64,000 nt of DNA, from assembly GCF_000230735.2 (NCBI RefSeq), contig NC_019962.1:1488001-1552000 (forward strand), written 5' to 3'. Shown piece by piece: positions 26,521-35,408 of this stretch (its first letter is position 1; the number at the start of each line of letters is the position of its first letter). The notes under the pieces were generated by a model that did not search any database, was not told the DNA's origin, and saw only the letters and a list, made by a program, of their open reading frames with translations. The DNA is from Natrinema pellirubrum DSM 15624. GTDB lineage: Archaea > Halobacteriota > Halobacteria > Halobacteriales > Natrialbaceae. A program made the translations under genes and the position numbers.

Positions 26521-26624
26521 CCACGGCTCTCGACGTGACGACCGCCCGATCGGATCGCCGCTCTATTGCGACGCGGTTCCGTTCGAACGAAGACTAATGG
26601 ATCGTCGGCGGATAGCTCCCCGCA

Positions 26625-27398
26625 ATGACACGACTCGACCGGCTCACCGTGTATCCGGTGAAGGGACTGGACGGCATCGACCTCGAGGCGACCGATGTCC
26701 TCACTGGTGGCACGCTCGCTCACGACAGGGAGTTCGCCCTGTTCGACGCCGACGGTGAGGTCATAAACGGCAAGCGGACCGACCGGGTCCACGACCTCGA
26801 GACCGATTTCGAGCCGGCGACGGCGATGCTTTCGGTCACGGCACCGGACGGCGAGCGCCGGCAGTTCGACCTCGAGACGGACCGCGAGGCCGCCGCGGAC
26901 TGGTTCGGTGACTTCTTCGACGCGGAGCTGTCGCTCGAGCGCGACGAATCGCTGGGGTTCGTCGACCGCCGCGAGATGGGGCCATCGGTCATCAGCACGG
27001 CGACGCTCGAGACCGTCGCCTCGTGGTTCGACGGGATGACCGTCGACGGCGCACGGTGGCGGCTCAGGGCCAACGTCGAGATCGGCGGCGTCGGCCCCTT
27101 CTGGGAGGATCGCTTCGTCGGCGAGGACGCCCCGGCGTTCGAGATCGGCGACGTCCGCTTCGAGGGAGTCACGCCCTGTGGCCGCTGTGTCGTCCCCCAG
27201 CGTGATCCCGACACCGGCGAGCCGACCGACGAGTTCCGACGGCGGTTCGTCCAACGGCGCGAGGAAACGTTCCCCGACTGGGCCGACCGGGACGCGTTCG
27301 ATCACTACTACACGCTGATGATCATCACGCGCGTTCCCGAGCGCGACCGCGGCCGCGCTCTGGCGGTCGGTGATCCGGTCGAAACCCGCCGTCAGTGA
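26625..27398 (+). CDS. MOSC domain-containing protein
   Basis: The product is 257 aa. The N-terminal MOSC beta-barrel domain (LTVYPVKGLDGIDLEATDVL, HDREFALFD) is followed by the MOSC domain with RWRLRANVEIGG, PFWEDRFVGE and the conserved cysteine in TPCGRCVVPQRDPDTGEP, the ligand position for a molybdenum cofactor in mARC-type proteins. Molybdenum or sulfur-carrier chemistry is likely; the exact reaction is unknown. The last 7 bp overlap the convergent gene on the other strand. Confidence 0.88.
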   Translation: MTRLDRLTVYPVKGLDGIDLEATDVLTGGTLAHDREFALFDADGEVINGKRTDRVHDLETDFEPATAMLSVTAPDGERRQFDLETDREAAADWFGDFFDAELSLERDESLGFVDRREMGPSVISTATLETVASWFDGMTVDGARWRLRANVEIGGVGPFWEDRFVGEDAPAFEIGDVRFEGVTPCGRCVVPQRDPDTGEPTDEFRRRFVQRREETFPDWADRDAFDHYYTLMIITRVPERDRGRALAVGDPVETRRQ

Positions 27399-27721
27399 TC
27401 GATGCCGGGCCGCTGGAACGTCGTCTCGGCGTCCGATCGACCGCCGGTTCCCGACTCGAGGGCCGCCTCAAGTTCAGTCGCGGCCAGCAGTTCGTTGCGG
27501 TCGGGCTCGCCGGGGCGATAGAAGTAGTAGGTGTCCGCACAGCCGGCGACCAGCTCCGAGAGCGGCCGGTCCTCGTCGTGGACTACCGAGACGAGGTCGC
27601 CGGTCACTGCGATCAGGACTGCGTCGTCGGGTTTGTAGAGGGCGTCCCGAAGCTCGCTCACGGTACTGTCGTCCGGTAGCTCGAGGGTGACGCCGTCGAC
27701 GGTCGCCCAGCGCGTCTCCAT
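27392..27721 (-). CDS. Small acidic protein of unknown function
   Basis: The product is 109 aa. Strand-turn pattern at the start (WATVDGVTLELPDDSTVSEL) resembles a ubiquitin-like beta-grasp entry, followed by ALYKPDDAVLIAVTGDLVSV and YYFYRPGEPDRNELLAA. No cysteines in a metal motif and no terminal Gly-Gly. Strong haloarchaeal acidity and GC3 support coding. It overlaps the end of the MOSC gene by 7 bp, tail to tail. I do not recognise the family. Confidence 0.65.
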   Translation of the reverse strand: METRWATVDGVTLELPDDSTVSELRDALYKPDDAVLIAVTGDLVSVVHDEDRPLSELVAGCADTYYFYRPGEPDRNELLAATELEAALESGTGGRSDAETTFQRPGIDH

Positions 27722-27857
27722 GTGGGACCGTTCGGAGCGGACTTGCTATACGATTGTGCGCGCAGAACCATGCTCGGGCCGAATTCGGGTCCGGGAGCCG
27801 GATCGATTCCCCGGACGGCCAGTGCGATAAAGTAGGGGCGACGAGAGGGTCGATGTG

Positions 27858-28655
27858 ATGTCCGAGCGGACGGAGGCGGCGATCGATACCCTCGAGTTCG
27901 TGACCCGGTCGCCGAGCAGAGTCCGAATCCTCGAGCGACTCGACGCCGAGGGGTCGGTCTCGCGGGACGCGCTGTCGGCCGAGGTCGACGTCGTGCGGAC
28001 GACGCTGAGTCGGAGCCTGTCCGCGCTGGTCGACCGGGGGTTGATCCGCGAACGGGGGCAACGCTACGAGATCACGGCGGCCGGAGCGCTGGTCGCCGAC
28101 GGGGTGACCGCGGCGCTGGAACGGACCGACGCGGCGATCCGCCTGCGGCCGGTCCTCGAGCGACTCGACGAGGAGTGGCTCGGTGTCGATCCCGACAGGC
28201 TGACGGACGCGACGGTGGTCGAGGCCACGATGGCGAACCCGTACGCGCCGGTTACCCACCACGCGACGACGCTGGCCGAGGCCGATCGCGTGCGGGCGGT
28301 GTTGCCGGCGGCCGGCGCCGACCCGCTCGAGGCCTCGACGGAGGCGATCGAGAACGGCGCGAAGTTCGAGATGCTACTTGCGGAACCGGTCGTGGAGAGC
28401 GTCCGGACGGACCCGACACTCGCCGCCGCGTTCGAGTCGATCGTCGACCAGCCGTCCGTCTCCGTGTCCGTCGTCGATCGGGACGTTCCCGTCTATCTGG
28501 GCGTCGTCGACCGGGCCGTCCAGATCGGCGTCCACGACGACACCGGCCTGCCAACGGCGCTGCTCGAGTCGACGGACGACCGCCTCAGGGAGTGGGCGAT
28601 AGCGCGGTTCGATGCCCTCAAGCAGGGGGCGCGGCCGTTCGACCCGGACCCGTAG
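27858..28655 (+). CDS. FilR1-type helix-turn-helix transcriptional regulator
   Basis: The product is 265 aa. N-terminal winged helix: LEFVTRSPSRVRILERLD, DALSAEVDVVRTTLSRSLSALVDRGLIRERGQRYEIT (residues 12-75). The C-terminal half (about 90-255) has the pattern of the methanogenesis-regulator FilR1 domain, including ENGAKFEMLLAEPVVESV and VDRDVPVYLGVVDRAVQIGVHD. Many haloarchaea carry multiple copies of this regulator type; targets are unknown. Start at ATG 27858 (the preceding GTG adds one residue). Two tight palindromes lie about 30-65 bp downstream of its stop. Confidence 0.85.
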   Translation: MSERTEAAIDTLEFVTRSPSRVRILERLDAEGSVSRDALSAEVDVVRTTLSRSLSALVDRGLIRERGQRYEITAAGALVADGVTAALERTDAAIRLRPVLERLDEEWLGVDPDRLTDATVVEATMANPYAPVTHHATTLAEADRVRAVLPAAGADPLEASTEAIENGAKFEMLLAEPVVESVRTDPTLAAAFESIVDQPSVSVSVVDRDVPVYLGVVDRAVQIGVHDDTGLPTALLESTDDRLREWAIARFDALKQGARPFDPDP

Positions 28656-28968
28656 GCGGACTCGGGCGACGACGGCCGGCGCGAGCTGTGCATGGCATGC
28701 ACACGGTGTACGGAGTACACTGATATCCACGGCACCCATTCGTTCGACCGCGGTAGGTGGATTGACGACCGCGCTGACGGCCCACGGATGGGGGAGTACG
28801 CTGTAGACGGGCCGTACCGACCGACTGGCAACCCACCGATCGGCGACGCCTGCTCGTGAGCGACCGCCGATCGGCCACGCACTTTCGATACTGACTCGAT
28901 GGTCTCGAGCGACGGCTGGCGCGATCGGTTCAGGAAACGCTTAGTCGGTCGCGAACGGTAGTCCGACT
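28656..28968. other. 313-bp intergenic region
   Basis: Contains two adjacent palindromes (28687-28720) and, near the right end, the TATA-like CGCTTAGTC about 30 bp before the GTG start of the next gene. Frames across the middle are cysteine/arginine-rich shadows. I see no RNA gene. Confidence 0.55.
28687..28720. repeat. Two adjacent short palindromes
   Basis: TGTGCATG-G-CATGCACA (28687-28703, 8-bp perfect arms) is followed after two bases by GTGTAC-GGA-GTACAC (28706-28720, 6-bp perfect arms). They are in non-coding DNA 31 bp past the FilR1-type gene and could be protein-binding sites or a double hairpin at the transcript end. Confidence 0.7.
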
Positions 28969-29196
28969 GTGAGCGAGAACCGCGTCGTTCAGGGGCGAAT
29001 GGTGACGGCAGGAAAACTCGCGGAACTGATCGAAGGCGAGTCGGTGATGGAGGTCGACTCGATCGAGGAGGCCGACGAGCCGTGTCCGGACTGCGGGGGC
29101 AACGCGTTGAAGGTGGTGTACATGCCCTCCGTGACCGAACTCGTTACCGGCTGGAAGTGCCAGGACTGCGACTGGAGCGAGACGGACCGGGACTAG
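28969..29196 (+). CDS. Small haloarchaeal zinc-ribbon protein (DUF5795-like)
   Basis: The product is 75 aa starting at GTG 28969. An N-terminal QGRMVTAGKLAELIEGESVME precedes a zinc ribbon with two C-x-x-C pairs (CPDCGG ... KCQDCDW). The family is conserved in haloarchaea without known function; nucleic-acid or protein binding is plausible. Leaderless transcription is suggested by a TATA-like element about 30 bp upstream. Confidence 0.8.
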   Translation: MSENRVVQGRMVTAGKLAELIEGESVMEVDSIEEADEPCPDCGGNALKVVYMPSVTELVTGWKCQDCDWSETDRD

Positions 29197-29286
29197 GCCC
29201 GGGACCGACCGGTCGACGGGACACTGCAGCTATCGACGATGGCTCCGTGAGCCGTATCCCGGCTCGAAAATCAGGGGTCGAACGCG

Positions 29287-29523
29287 TTACTGGTCGCTGT
29301 TTGCGAGTCCCGAGACCGGGGACGCGCCCGCGACGATCGCCCCGGTCGAGAGGATTGCGGCCGAGAGGACGACGAAGTCCGCGCCCGGCGAGTAGCCGGC
29401 CAGTCCGGCGCCCGCCTGGACGATGAACACGGTGACGAAGAAACTGAGGACGGCGAAGAGGAGCATGACCAACGCCGTGATGATACTTGCGGCTAAGATG
29501 CCGAACGAATCGAGTACACCCAT
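29287..29523 (-). CDS. Small two-TM membrane protein
   Basis: The product is 78 aa starting at ATG 29523. Two hydrophobic stretches (about 7-38 and 47-70) with a short loop GLAGYSPGAD. The frame runs on upstream into IS sequence, but that part is transposon-derived. On the minus strand GTTTATT lies about 28-34 bases before the ATG, and the IS6 element begins only 50 bp upstream of the ATG, just outside this promoter. Function unknown. Confidence 0.7.
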   Translation of the reverse strand: MGVLDSFGILAASIITALVMLLFAVLSFFVTVFIVQAGAGLAGYSPGADFVVLSAAILSTGAIVAGASPVSGLANSDQ

Positions 29524-29573
29524 GTTTTTCCTGCAAGCCACGGCAGCCGAATAAACGTTGGGACGTAGCTCGA

Positions 29574-30269
29574 GGCGCTGTTTCGTTAAGCGTGAAAAGT
29601 GAGGCGGCATGATTTTGTGGTGTCCATGCCAAAAATCGACCGCCTCAGCGGGTGTAGCGACTGGATCGATTTGAGTTTTGTGGAGCGAGAGCGGACACCA
29701 CAACAGCTGATGGAACTCGGTATTCGACTTCATCTTGCTGGTCTCTCGCTTTCGAATACCGTTCGAGAGTTAGAGAAATTTGGTGTCGAACGCAGTCGGA
29801 AGGCAGTCCACGATTGGGTTCACAAGTGCGATCTACAGCCGGTAGATAACGCAAAGCCGAATCACGTCGCGCTCGACGAGACGGTGATTCAACTTGATGA
29901 ACATCGATATTGGCTGTACACTGCGGTCGATCCAGAAACAAACAAGATACTCCATATTCGGCTGTATTCGACGACTACGACCGCATTGACAGAACGGTTC
30001 CTGCACGAACTCACTGAGAAACATGACCTCGACGATGCCGTGTTTCTCGTCGATGGAGCAAAACATCTCCAGACTGCACTCCGCCGATCTGGGCTTCGAT
30101 TTCGATACGAAAAACATGGAAATCGGAACGCTGCTGAACGTGTCTTTCGTGATATAAAACGCCGTACCTCTTCGTTCTCAAATTGTTTTAGTCACGCAAA
30201 ACCGTCAACCGCAGAATCGTGGCTCCAAGCCTTCGCCGTTTGGCACAATGCTACAAACTAAACACGACC
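29574..30269 (+). mobile_element. IS6-type insertion sequence, copy 1 (696 bp)
   Basis: Ends defined by comparison with the second copy. Left end GGCGCTGTTTCGTTAAGC and the complement of the right end GGTCGTGTTTAGTTTGT form imperfect terminal inverted repeats. It is flanked by an 8-bp target duplication TAGCTCGA at 29566-29573 and 30270-30277, the size expected for IS6. G+C is clearly lower than in the surroundings. Inserted between a small membrane-protein gene and the UbiA gene without breaking either. Confidence 0.92.
29626..30261 (+). CDS. IS6 family transposase (copy 1)
   Basis: The product is 211 aa, normal for short haloarchaeal IS6 transposases. N-terminal HTH (LSLSNTVRELEKFGVERSRKAVHDWVHK, residues 40-68) precedes a DDE catalytic core with Asp84 (ALDETVI), Asp143 (FLVDGAKH) and Glu171 (NAAERVFRDIKRRT). 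The residues and spacing are intact, so the enzyme should be active. Start at ATG 29626; an in-frame ATG at 29599 is also within the IS. Codon use is AT-richer than in host genes. Confidence 0.94.
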   Translation: MPKIDRLSGCSDWIDLSFVERERTPQQLMELGIRLHLAGLSLSNTVRELEKFGVERSRKAVHDWVHKCDLQPVDNAKPNHVALDETVIQLDEHRYWLYTAVDPETNKILHIRLYSTTTTALTERFLHELTEKHDLDDAVFLVDGAKHLQTALRRSGLRFRYEKHGNRNAAERVFRDIKRRTSSFSNCFSHAKPSTAESWLQAFAVWHNATN

Positions 30270-30331
30270 TAGCTCGAGGGGCTGTCGATCCGCCCGGGAC
30301 AGGCATGGTGTCCCCTCGACCGGCGAACCGG

Positions 30332-31204
30332 TCACCAAACCAGCCACTCGAGGGCGAGGACGACGGCCGCGAGGAAGACGTGTTCGCCGTCGACGACGAA
30401 GCCGTAGTAGAGGGGACCCCGATCGGGCGTCGCGAAGGGGATGTAGGTACAGACGTAGGCGTTCATCGCGAGGACCGCGAGGAACTCGCCGGAGACGACG
30501 CCGCTGACGACGCCGCCGACGACCGCCGCCGCGACGGCTGCGGTCGCCAGCAGCGACAGCTGGCGCGTCCGAGCCGGTCCGAACAGGTTCGGTACCGTCG
30601 GGATCCCTTCGGCGCGGTCGCCCTCGATGTCTTTCACATCGAAGACCACCGCGGCGATGGTGATCATGACGGTCACGTAGGTGGCCAGAAACAGGATCTC
30701 GGGGGCAAACACCCGTCCGTAGTAGTAGCCGACGCCCAGCGGGATCGCACCCCAGGCGAACCCGACGACGAGGTTCTTCACCAGGAAGACCTGCTTGATC
30801 CCGCCGACGGAGTACAACAGGACGACCGCGAGCGGAAGAACCAGATAGTGTGCGCCCGAGAGCCCGAGCGCGATGGCAACCGCGACCGCGACGACGTAGA
30901 GGCCGACCCCGATCGGAAGCCAGTACCGGCCGTACCGCTTCGTAAACGCCGCACGCCGCGGGACGTTTTGCTCGTCCTCCGCGAGGTCGGTAAACCGGTT
31001 GACCGTGTAGACGAACATCGTCGCCGCGAAGACGATGAAGACCGGCAGCGCCTCGAGGGGCAGGTCCGCGAGCCGTGTCGTCGTCACGACGACGCTGACC
31101 GTCGCCAGCGAGATAAAGAGGTTACTGTGGACCAGGAATCGGGCCACGGCGGCGAGCGACGACGCCCAACTCGAGGGACGCCGGGTCGCGGTGGGATTCG
31201 TCAC
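30332..31204 (-). CDS. UbiA-family prenyltransferase
   Basis: The product is 290 aa with about nine TM helices. Both Asp-rich motifs are present: NRFTDLAED (first, about 68-76) and DVKDIEGD (second, about 190), which bind the polyprenyl diphosphate through Mg2+. The substrate could be a quinone ring, a carotenoid (as in lycopene elongase) or a lipid; nothing adjacent decides this. Start is GTG 31204. The stop lies about 55 bp from the IS6 right target duplication, so the gene is intact. Confidence 0.87.
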   Translation of the reverse strand: MTNPTATRRPSSWASSLAAVARFLVHSNLFISLATVSVVVTTTRLADLPLEALPVFIVFAATMFVYTVNRFTDLAEDEQNVPRRAAFTKRYGRYWLPIGVGLYVVAVAVAIALGLSGAHYLVLPLAVVLLYSVGGIKQVFLVKNLVVGFAWGAIPLGVGYYYGRVFAPEILFLATYVTVMITIAAVVFDVKDIEGDRAEGIPTVPNLFGPARTRQLSLLATAAVAAAVVGGVVSGVVSGEFLAVLAMNAYVCTYIPFATPDRGPLYYGFVVDGEHVFLAAVVLALEWLVW

Positions 31205-31455
31205 AGCGGTGTTCGTCTCGACCGTTAGGAGAGCCGAGGGTTGAATGCTGTGCCAAGGGCGTGCCGGCCGGCGGGTTGAAAATCGACCAGTCGTGCCGAG
31301 GCTTCGGGTCGGAGTTCGAACGTGTCCCCCCGTAGACGGTCAGTTCAGTTGAGAACCCACACAAAGAAGGGGACTGAAACGACGGTCGGGGGAATCCGGC
31401 GGCAGTGTCGTTAATGCACGTCGATGGATCACCCGTGGCGAGTGGAAACTGGCAG

Positions 31456-31463
31456 GATTTAAG
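31456..31463 (+). promoter_or_regulatory. TATA-like element of sucC-sucD
   Basis: GATTTAAG lies about 30 bp upstream of the sucC ATG (31491), with no Shine-Dalgarno sequence before the start, consistent with a short-leader transcript. Confidence 0.55.
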
Positions 31464-31490
31464 CAAGGCCGGAACGGCCGTTCGAATGGT

Positions 31491-32642
31491 ATGAAATTAC
31501 ACGAGTACCAGGCGAAGCAGGTCTTCGCCGATGCCGGGGTACCGACGCCGGACTCGCAGCTCGCGTCCGACGTCGACGGCGTCGTCGCCGCGGCCGAGGA
31601 GATCGGCTATCCAGTCGCGGTCAAGGCGCAAGTACAGGTCGGCGGCCGGGGGAAGGCCGGCGGAATCAAACTCGCCGAGGACGAGGACGAGGCCCGCGAG
31701 GCTGCCGAGTCTATCCTCGGGATGGACCTGAAGGGCTACCACGTGGACCGCGTTCTCGTCGAGGAAGCGGTCGACTTCGTGAACGAACTCTACGTCGGGA
31801 TCACGATGGACCGCGGCGAGGGCAAACCAGTCGCGATGGTCTCGACCAAGGGCGGGGTCAACATCGAAGAGGTCGCCGAGGAGGACCCCGAGGCGATCGC
31901 CCGCGAACACATCGACCCCGCGTTCGGGATGCATCCCTACCAGGCCCGCAAGGCCGTCTACGACGCCGGCGTCGACCAGTCGATCGCGCGTGACGTCTCG
32001 AGCGTCCTGACGACGCTGTACGAACTCTGGGACGAGAAAGACGGCGCCGACGCCGAGATCAACCCGCTGATGGTCACCAGCGATAACGAGGTCATCGCGG
32101 CCGACGCCGTGATGAACATCGACGAGGATGCGCTGTTCCGCCAGCCCGAACTCGCCGAGATGGAAGAGGAAGCGGCCGGCGGCGACGAACTCGAGCAGAA
32201 GGCCGACGAGTACGGCTTCGACTACGTCCGACTCGACGGCAACGTCGGCATCATCGGCAACGGTGCCGGGCTCGTGATGACGACGCTGGATCTGGTCGAC
32301 TACTACGGCGGCGAACCCGCCAACTTCCTCGACGTGGGCGGCGGCGCGAAGGCCGCCCGCATCGCGAACGCGCTCGATATGGTCTTCTCCGACGACAACG
32401 TCGACTCGGTCGTCTTCAATATCTTCGGCGGCATCACGCGCGGCGACGAGGTCGCCCGCGGGATCAACGAGGCCCTAGAGCAGTTCGACGAGATCCCCAA
32501 GCCGGTCGTCGTCCGACTGGCCGGCACCAACTGGGAGGAAGGCATGGAGATTCTGAACGAGGACCTCGTGACGGTCGATCAGACCCTCGAGGGTGCGGTC
32601 CAGCGTGCTGTCGAATACGCTGACGAGGTGAACGAACAATGA
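31491..32642 (+). CDS. sucC: Succinate-CoA ligase (ADP-forming) beta subunit
   Basis: The product is 383 aa (family about 385-390). ATP-grasp domain at the N-terminus ([35 protein letters not shown], glycine-rich), then the CoA-ligase domain with FLDVGGGA and [14 protein letters not shown]. With SucD it interconverts succinyl-CoA and succinate with nucleotide phosphorylation in the TCA cycle. The 4-bp overlap (ATGA) with sucD couples translation. Confidence 0.97.
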   Translation: MKLHEYQAKQVFADAGVPTPDSQLASDVDGVVAAAEEIGYPVAVKAQVQVGGRGKAGGIKLAEDEDEAREAAESILGMDLKGYHVDRVLVEEAVDFVNELYVGITMDRGEGKPVAMVSTKGGVNIEEVAEEDPEAIAREHIDPAFGMHPYQARKAVYDAGVDQSIARDVSSVLTTLYELWDEKDGADAEINPLMVTSDNEVIAADAVMNIDEDALFRQPELAEMEEEAAGGDELEQKADEYGFDYVRLDGNVGIIGNGAGLVMTTLDLVDYYGGEPANFLDVGGGAKAARIANALDMVFSDDNVDSVVFNIFGGITRGDEVARGINEALEQFDEIPKPVVVRLAGTNWEEGMEILNEDLVTVDQTLEGAVQRAVEYADEVNEQ

Positions 32643-33511
32643 GCGTACTAGTCGACGACGACACGCGCGTCGTGGTACAGGGCATCACCGGCGGGGAAGG
32701 CAAGTTCCACGCCGAACAGATGATGGAGTACGGCACCAACGTCGTCGCCGGCGCGGTCCCCGGCAAGGGCGGCCAGGAGGCCGCCGGCGTCCCCGTCTAC
32801 GACACGGTCCACGAAGCGGTCGAGGAGGAGAACGCCGACACCTCGGTCATCTTCGTCCCGCCGGCGTTCGCCGGCGACGCCGTCTTCGAATCGCTCGACG
32901 CCGATCTCGACCTCGCGGTCGCGATCACGGAGGGCATCCCGACCCAGGACATGGCGCGAGTCAACAAGCGCCTCTCCGAGACCGACACCCGTCTCATCGG
33001 GCCGAACTGTCCCGGCCTCATCACGCCCGGCGAGGCCAAACTCGGCATCCTGCCGGGGAACATCTTCTCCGAGGGGAACGTCGGTCTGGTCTCCCGCTCG
33101 GGGACCCTGACCTACCAGGTCGTCGACAGCCTGACCAACCGCGGCATCGGTCAGACCACCGCCATCGGCATCGGCGGCGACCCGATCATCGGCACCGACT
33201 TCGTCGACGCCCTCGAACTGTTCGAGAACGACCCCGACACCGACGCCATCGTCATGTGCGGTGAGATCGGTGGCGAAGACGAGGAGGAAGCGGCCGCGTT
33301 CATCGGCGAGAACGTCGACACGCCGGTCGCTGGCTTCATCGCCGGCCGCACCGCGCCCCCGGGCAAGCGGATGGGCCACGCCGGCGCGATCGTCTCCGGC
33401 TCCGGCACCGGGACCGCCGAGAGCAAGATCTCGGCGCTCAACGACGCCGGCGTCCCCGTCGGTGACACCCCCGAGGAAGTCGCCGACCACATCGAAGGCT
33501 TCCTCGACTAA
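32639..33511 (+). CDS. sucD: Succinate-CoA ligase (ADP-forming) alpha subunit
   Basis: The product is 290 aa. CoA-binding Rossmann domain ([26 protein letters not shown]) precedes the ligase domain with [20 protein letters not shown] and the phospho-histidine loop [18 protein letters not shown], His near residue 247. Complete and normal length. Partner of SucC. Confidence 0.97.
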   Translation: MSVLVDDDTRVVVQGITGGEGKFHAEQMMEYGTNVVAGAVPGKGGQEAAGVPVYDTVHEAVEEENADTSVIFVPPAFAGDAVFESLDADLDLAVAITEGIPTQDMARVNKRLSETDTRLIGPNCPGLITPGEAKLGILPGNIFSEGNVGLVSRSGTLTYQVVDSLTNRGIGQTTAIGIGGDPIIGTDFVDALELFENDPDTDAIVMCGEIGGEDEEEAAAFIGENVDTPVAGFIAGRTAPPGKRMGHAGAIVSGSGTGTAESKISALNDAGVPVGDTPEEVADHIEGFLD

Positions 33512-33658
33512 CGCCGTCGGCCCCCGCGTCGGTCCGTGACCGGCGTGGTGACTCTCTCTTTGCGTTCTTCTCTTCGTGTCGCGATCGACCAGCTCGAGTG
33601 TCGACTGCAGTCGAATTCCTGCAGTAGCTTCAGACTGATGGGCCCCGCAGTCACGGCT

Positions 33659-33811
33659 ATGCCGGTCTGGATCGAATGCGACGACTGCGGCCTCGAAGGG
33701 ACGATCCCCGAGCGAGACGTCGTACCCGGCGGCGGGACGCGCTGCCCGTCGTGTGGCGAGCGGACGTTTTCGGTTCGACGGGCGGAACTCGACTGGCATC
33801 CCGATCCGTAA
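33659..33811 (+). CDS. Tiny zinc-ribbon protein
   Basis: The product is 50 aa from ATG 33659; longer in-frame starts at 33536 exist but their residues are not family-like. WIECDDCGLEGTI and TRCPSCGERTFSVRRAELDW give a four-cysteine zinc ribbon. A perfect 14-bp palindrome TCGACTGCAGTCGA (33601-33614) lies upstream. Likely a nucleic acid- or protein-binding accessory factor; function unknown. Confidence 0.68.
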   Translation: MPVWIECDDCGLEGTIPERDVVPGGGTRCPSCGERTFSVRRAELDWHPDP

Positions 33812-33896
33812 CGGTCGGTTCGCTCGAGGCCGGCTTCCGATCCGAAAAAGGGGACGATCCGCCGGACCGTGCAGGCGAAGCGACGGCAGCGAGCGA

Positions 33897-34952
33897 TCAG
33901 AACAACCCGTTCAGCGCCGACCGGAGCCGGGAGAGCGGTCCGCTCGAGCTGTCGGACTCCGTCGTCGATCCGTCGTCCTCGGCCGTGGATTCGTCGGCGT
34001 CGTCCGTCGGACCGTCGCCCTCGTTCGCGGCGGTATCCCGGTCGTCGGTCCCGAGAGAGGGGATCGCGTCGGGCACATCGTCGGCGTGGGTCGCGGTCCC
34101 CTCGAGGCCGTCAGCGAGGTCGGGGTCGGCACCGTTCTCGGCGTCGCTCTCGCTCGTGGCGGTATTGGCGCCAGCGTCCTCGAGGGGGGCCTCGGTCTCG
34201 GTGTCCGCCGGCGATACCGCGCCGTCGGCGTCCGAACTCGTGTCGTCTGTCCCGGGAGCCGAGTCGCCCTCGGACGACGGTTCGGATTCGATGGGCACCG
34301 TGGCGTCGGGCTCGTCCTCGATGCACGTGTCCGTCTCCGGATCGGTCGACGCATCGTCGAACTCGAGGGCCGTGTCTGCCCCGGTCTCGGACTCGTCCGC
34401 CGTGCCGTCGGCAGCTCCCGGTTCGGCTGCGCCGTCGGGTTCAGACGCGGCTCCCTTATCGTCGACCGCATCGCCGAAGACGTCGTCGAGGTCCGTCCCG
34501 CCGGCTTCCCAGGCCGGTGTCGACTCCGTATCCGACGCCGACTGGGAACCAGCAGTCGCCGTCGACTCCCCCGAGCCATCGGGATCGACCCAGTGGAACT
34601 CGCCCTCGCCGTCGGTCGAGCGGCCGGTCAGCAGGAGGTCCGTGAGTTCGTCGTCGTCGGCCAGCAGCGCGTCGTCGATCGTTTCCGTCTCCGGCTCGGG
34701 GTCGTTCGCGCTCGCGATGATATCGTCCGGACTCTCGTCGGCGAGGATGTCGTCGCTCCCACCCACGTCGGCGTCGTCTCGGAGTTGATCGAAGACATCC
34801 GCCGCCGTCCGGTCCTCGGCGGCGTCGATTCCGGACGCGTGTTCGTCGCCTGACTCGGCTGCCGCCTCGAGGTCTCCGAGGTGGTCGTCGGCGTTCGAGC
34901 CCGTCTCGAACGCGCCCTCGCCCGGAGTGATGTCCGTCGTACTATCGTACAT
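33897..34952 (-). CDS. Highly acidic low-complexity protein of unknown function
   Basis: The product is 351 aa, dominated by Asp, Glu, Ser, Thr, Ala and Gly, with no predicted TM segment or signal peptide. The N-terminal 110 residues are more ordered (ADVFDQLRDDADVGGSDDIL, DDDELTDLLLTGR, FHWVDPDG). A 12-residue C-terminus with PLSRLRSALNGLF forms an amphipathic basic helix that could attach to a membrane or partner. The acidic middle is likely disordered. I recognise no family. Start at ATG 34952; another ATG at 34970 is possible. Confidence 0.65.
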   Translation of the reverse strand: MYDSTTDITPGEGAFETGSNADDHLGDLEAAAESGDEHASGIDAAEDRTAADVFDQLRDDADVGGSDDILADESPDDIIASANDPEPETETIDDALLADDDELTDLLLTGRSTDGEGEFHWVDPDGSGESTATAGSQSASDTESTPAWEAGGTDLDDVFGDAVDDKGAASEPDGAAEPGAADGTADESETGADTALEFDDASTDPETDTCIEDEPDATVPIESEPSSEGDSAPGTDDTSSDADGAVSPADTETEAPLEDAGANTATSESDAENGADPDLADGLEGTATHADDVPDAIPSLGTDDRDTAANEGDGPTDDADESTAEDDGSTTESDSSSGPLSRLRSALNGLF

Positions 34953-35207
34953 ACGCTCGCTCTCTATCAATGGATTATCACGCGACTTTAATTTTTGGAA
35001 TTTTTTCAGTCACGGCGGACGATATTGCTGTCGGATTACTCTACTGGCCGTCGGGAGCGTCTGACGGATACGGAGTTGACAATTGTTCAGTAAAACGCCG
35101 ATTCGGATTCCGGTTCGAAGAATCAGGGGTTCGGAGTGATCGGCGTAGAGTCGGCCGTCCCTTCGCCGTCGGCGAATCGGTACAATACCTATTACTCGAG
35201 CCGATGT

Positions 35208-35348
35208 ATGCTGGTCGGTACCACGACTGAGATCGAGGACGACGACTTCCTCGACCGCGCGTACGAACCGTCGGCGACGGACCTGGTCTGTCGGTTCCGC
35301 CTCGAGCCCGCTGTGGGCCTGTCGATGGTCGGCTATGTTCCGTCATAA
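35208..35348 (+). pseudogene. Remnant of a form III RuBisCO large-subunit gene (N-terminus only)
   Basis: A 46-codon frame whose middle matches the RuBisCO N-terminal domain: DDFLDRAYEPSATDLVCRF and RLEPAVGLSM, the pattern of archaeal form III enzymes (FLD-x-x-YEPS-x-x-DLVC-x-FR-x-EPA-x-G-x-SM). After SM the homology ends abruptly at VGYVPS and a stop, where a full protein would continue for about 370 more residues. A TATA-like TACAATACC lies 25-35 bp upstream. No other RuBisCO segment is in the window, so the gene has been truncated by deletion. Assignment rests on motif recognition. Confidence 0.68.
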
Positions 35349-35408
35349 AACCAGACATTTGTCTAGAATTTAGGAAAATTATTATAGATGTAGTTTCGAT
35401 TGGTTTTC

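Noticed and set aside
34970-35230. 86-codon frame crossing the RuBisCO remnant
   Set aside because: Out of frame with the RuBisCO-like residues and rich in Arg; the remnant frame explains the sequence better.
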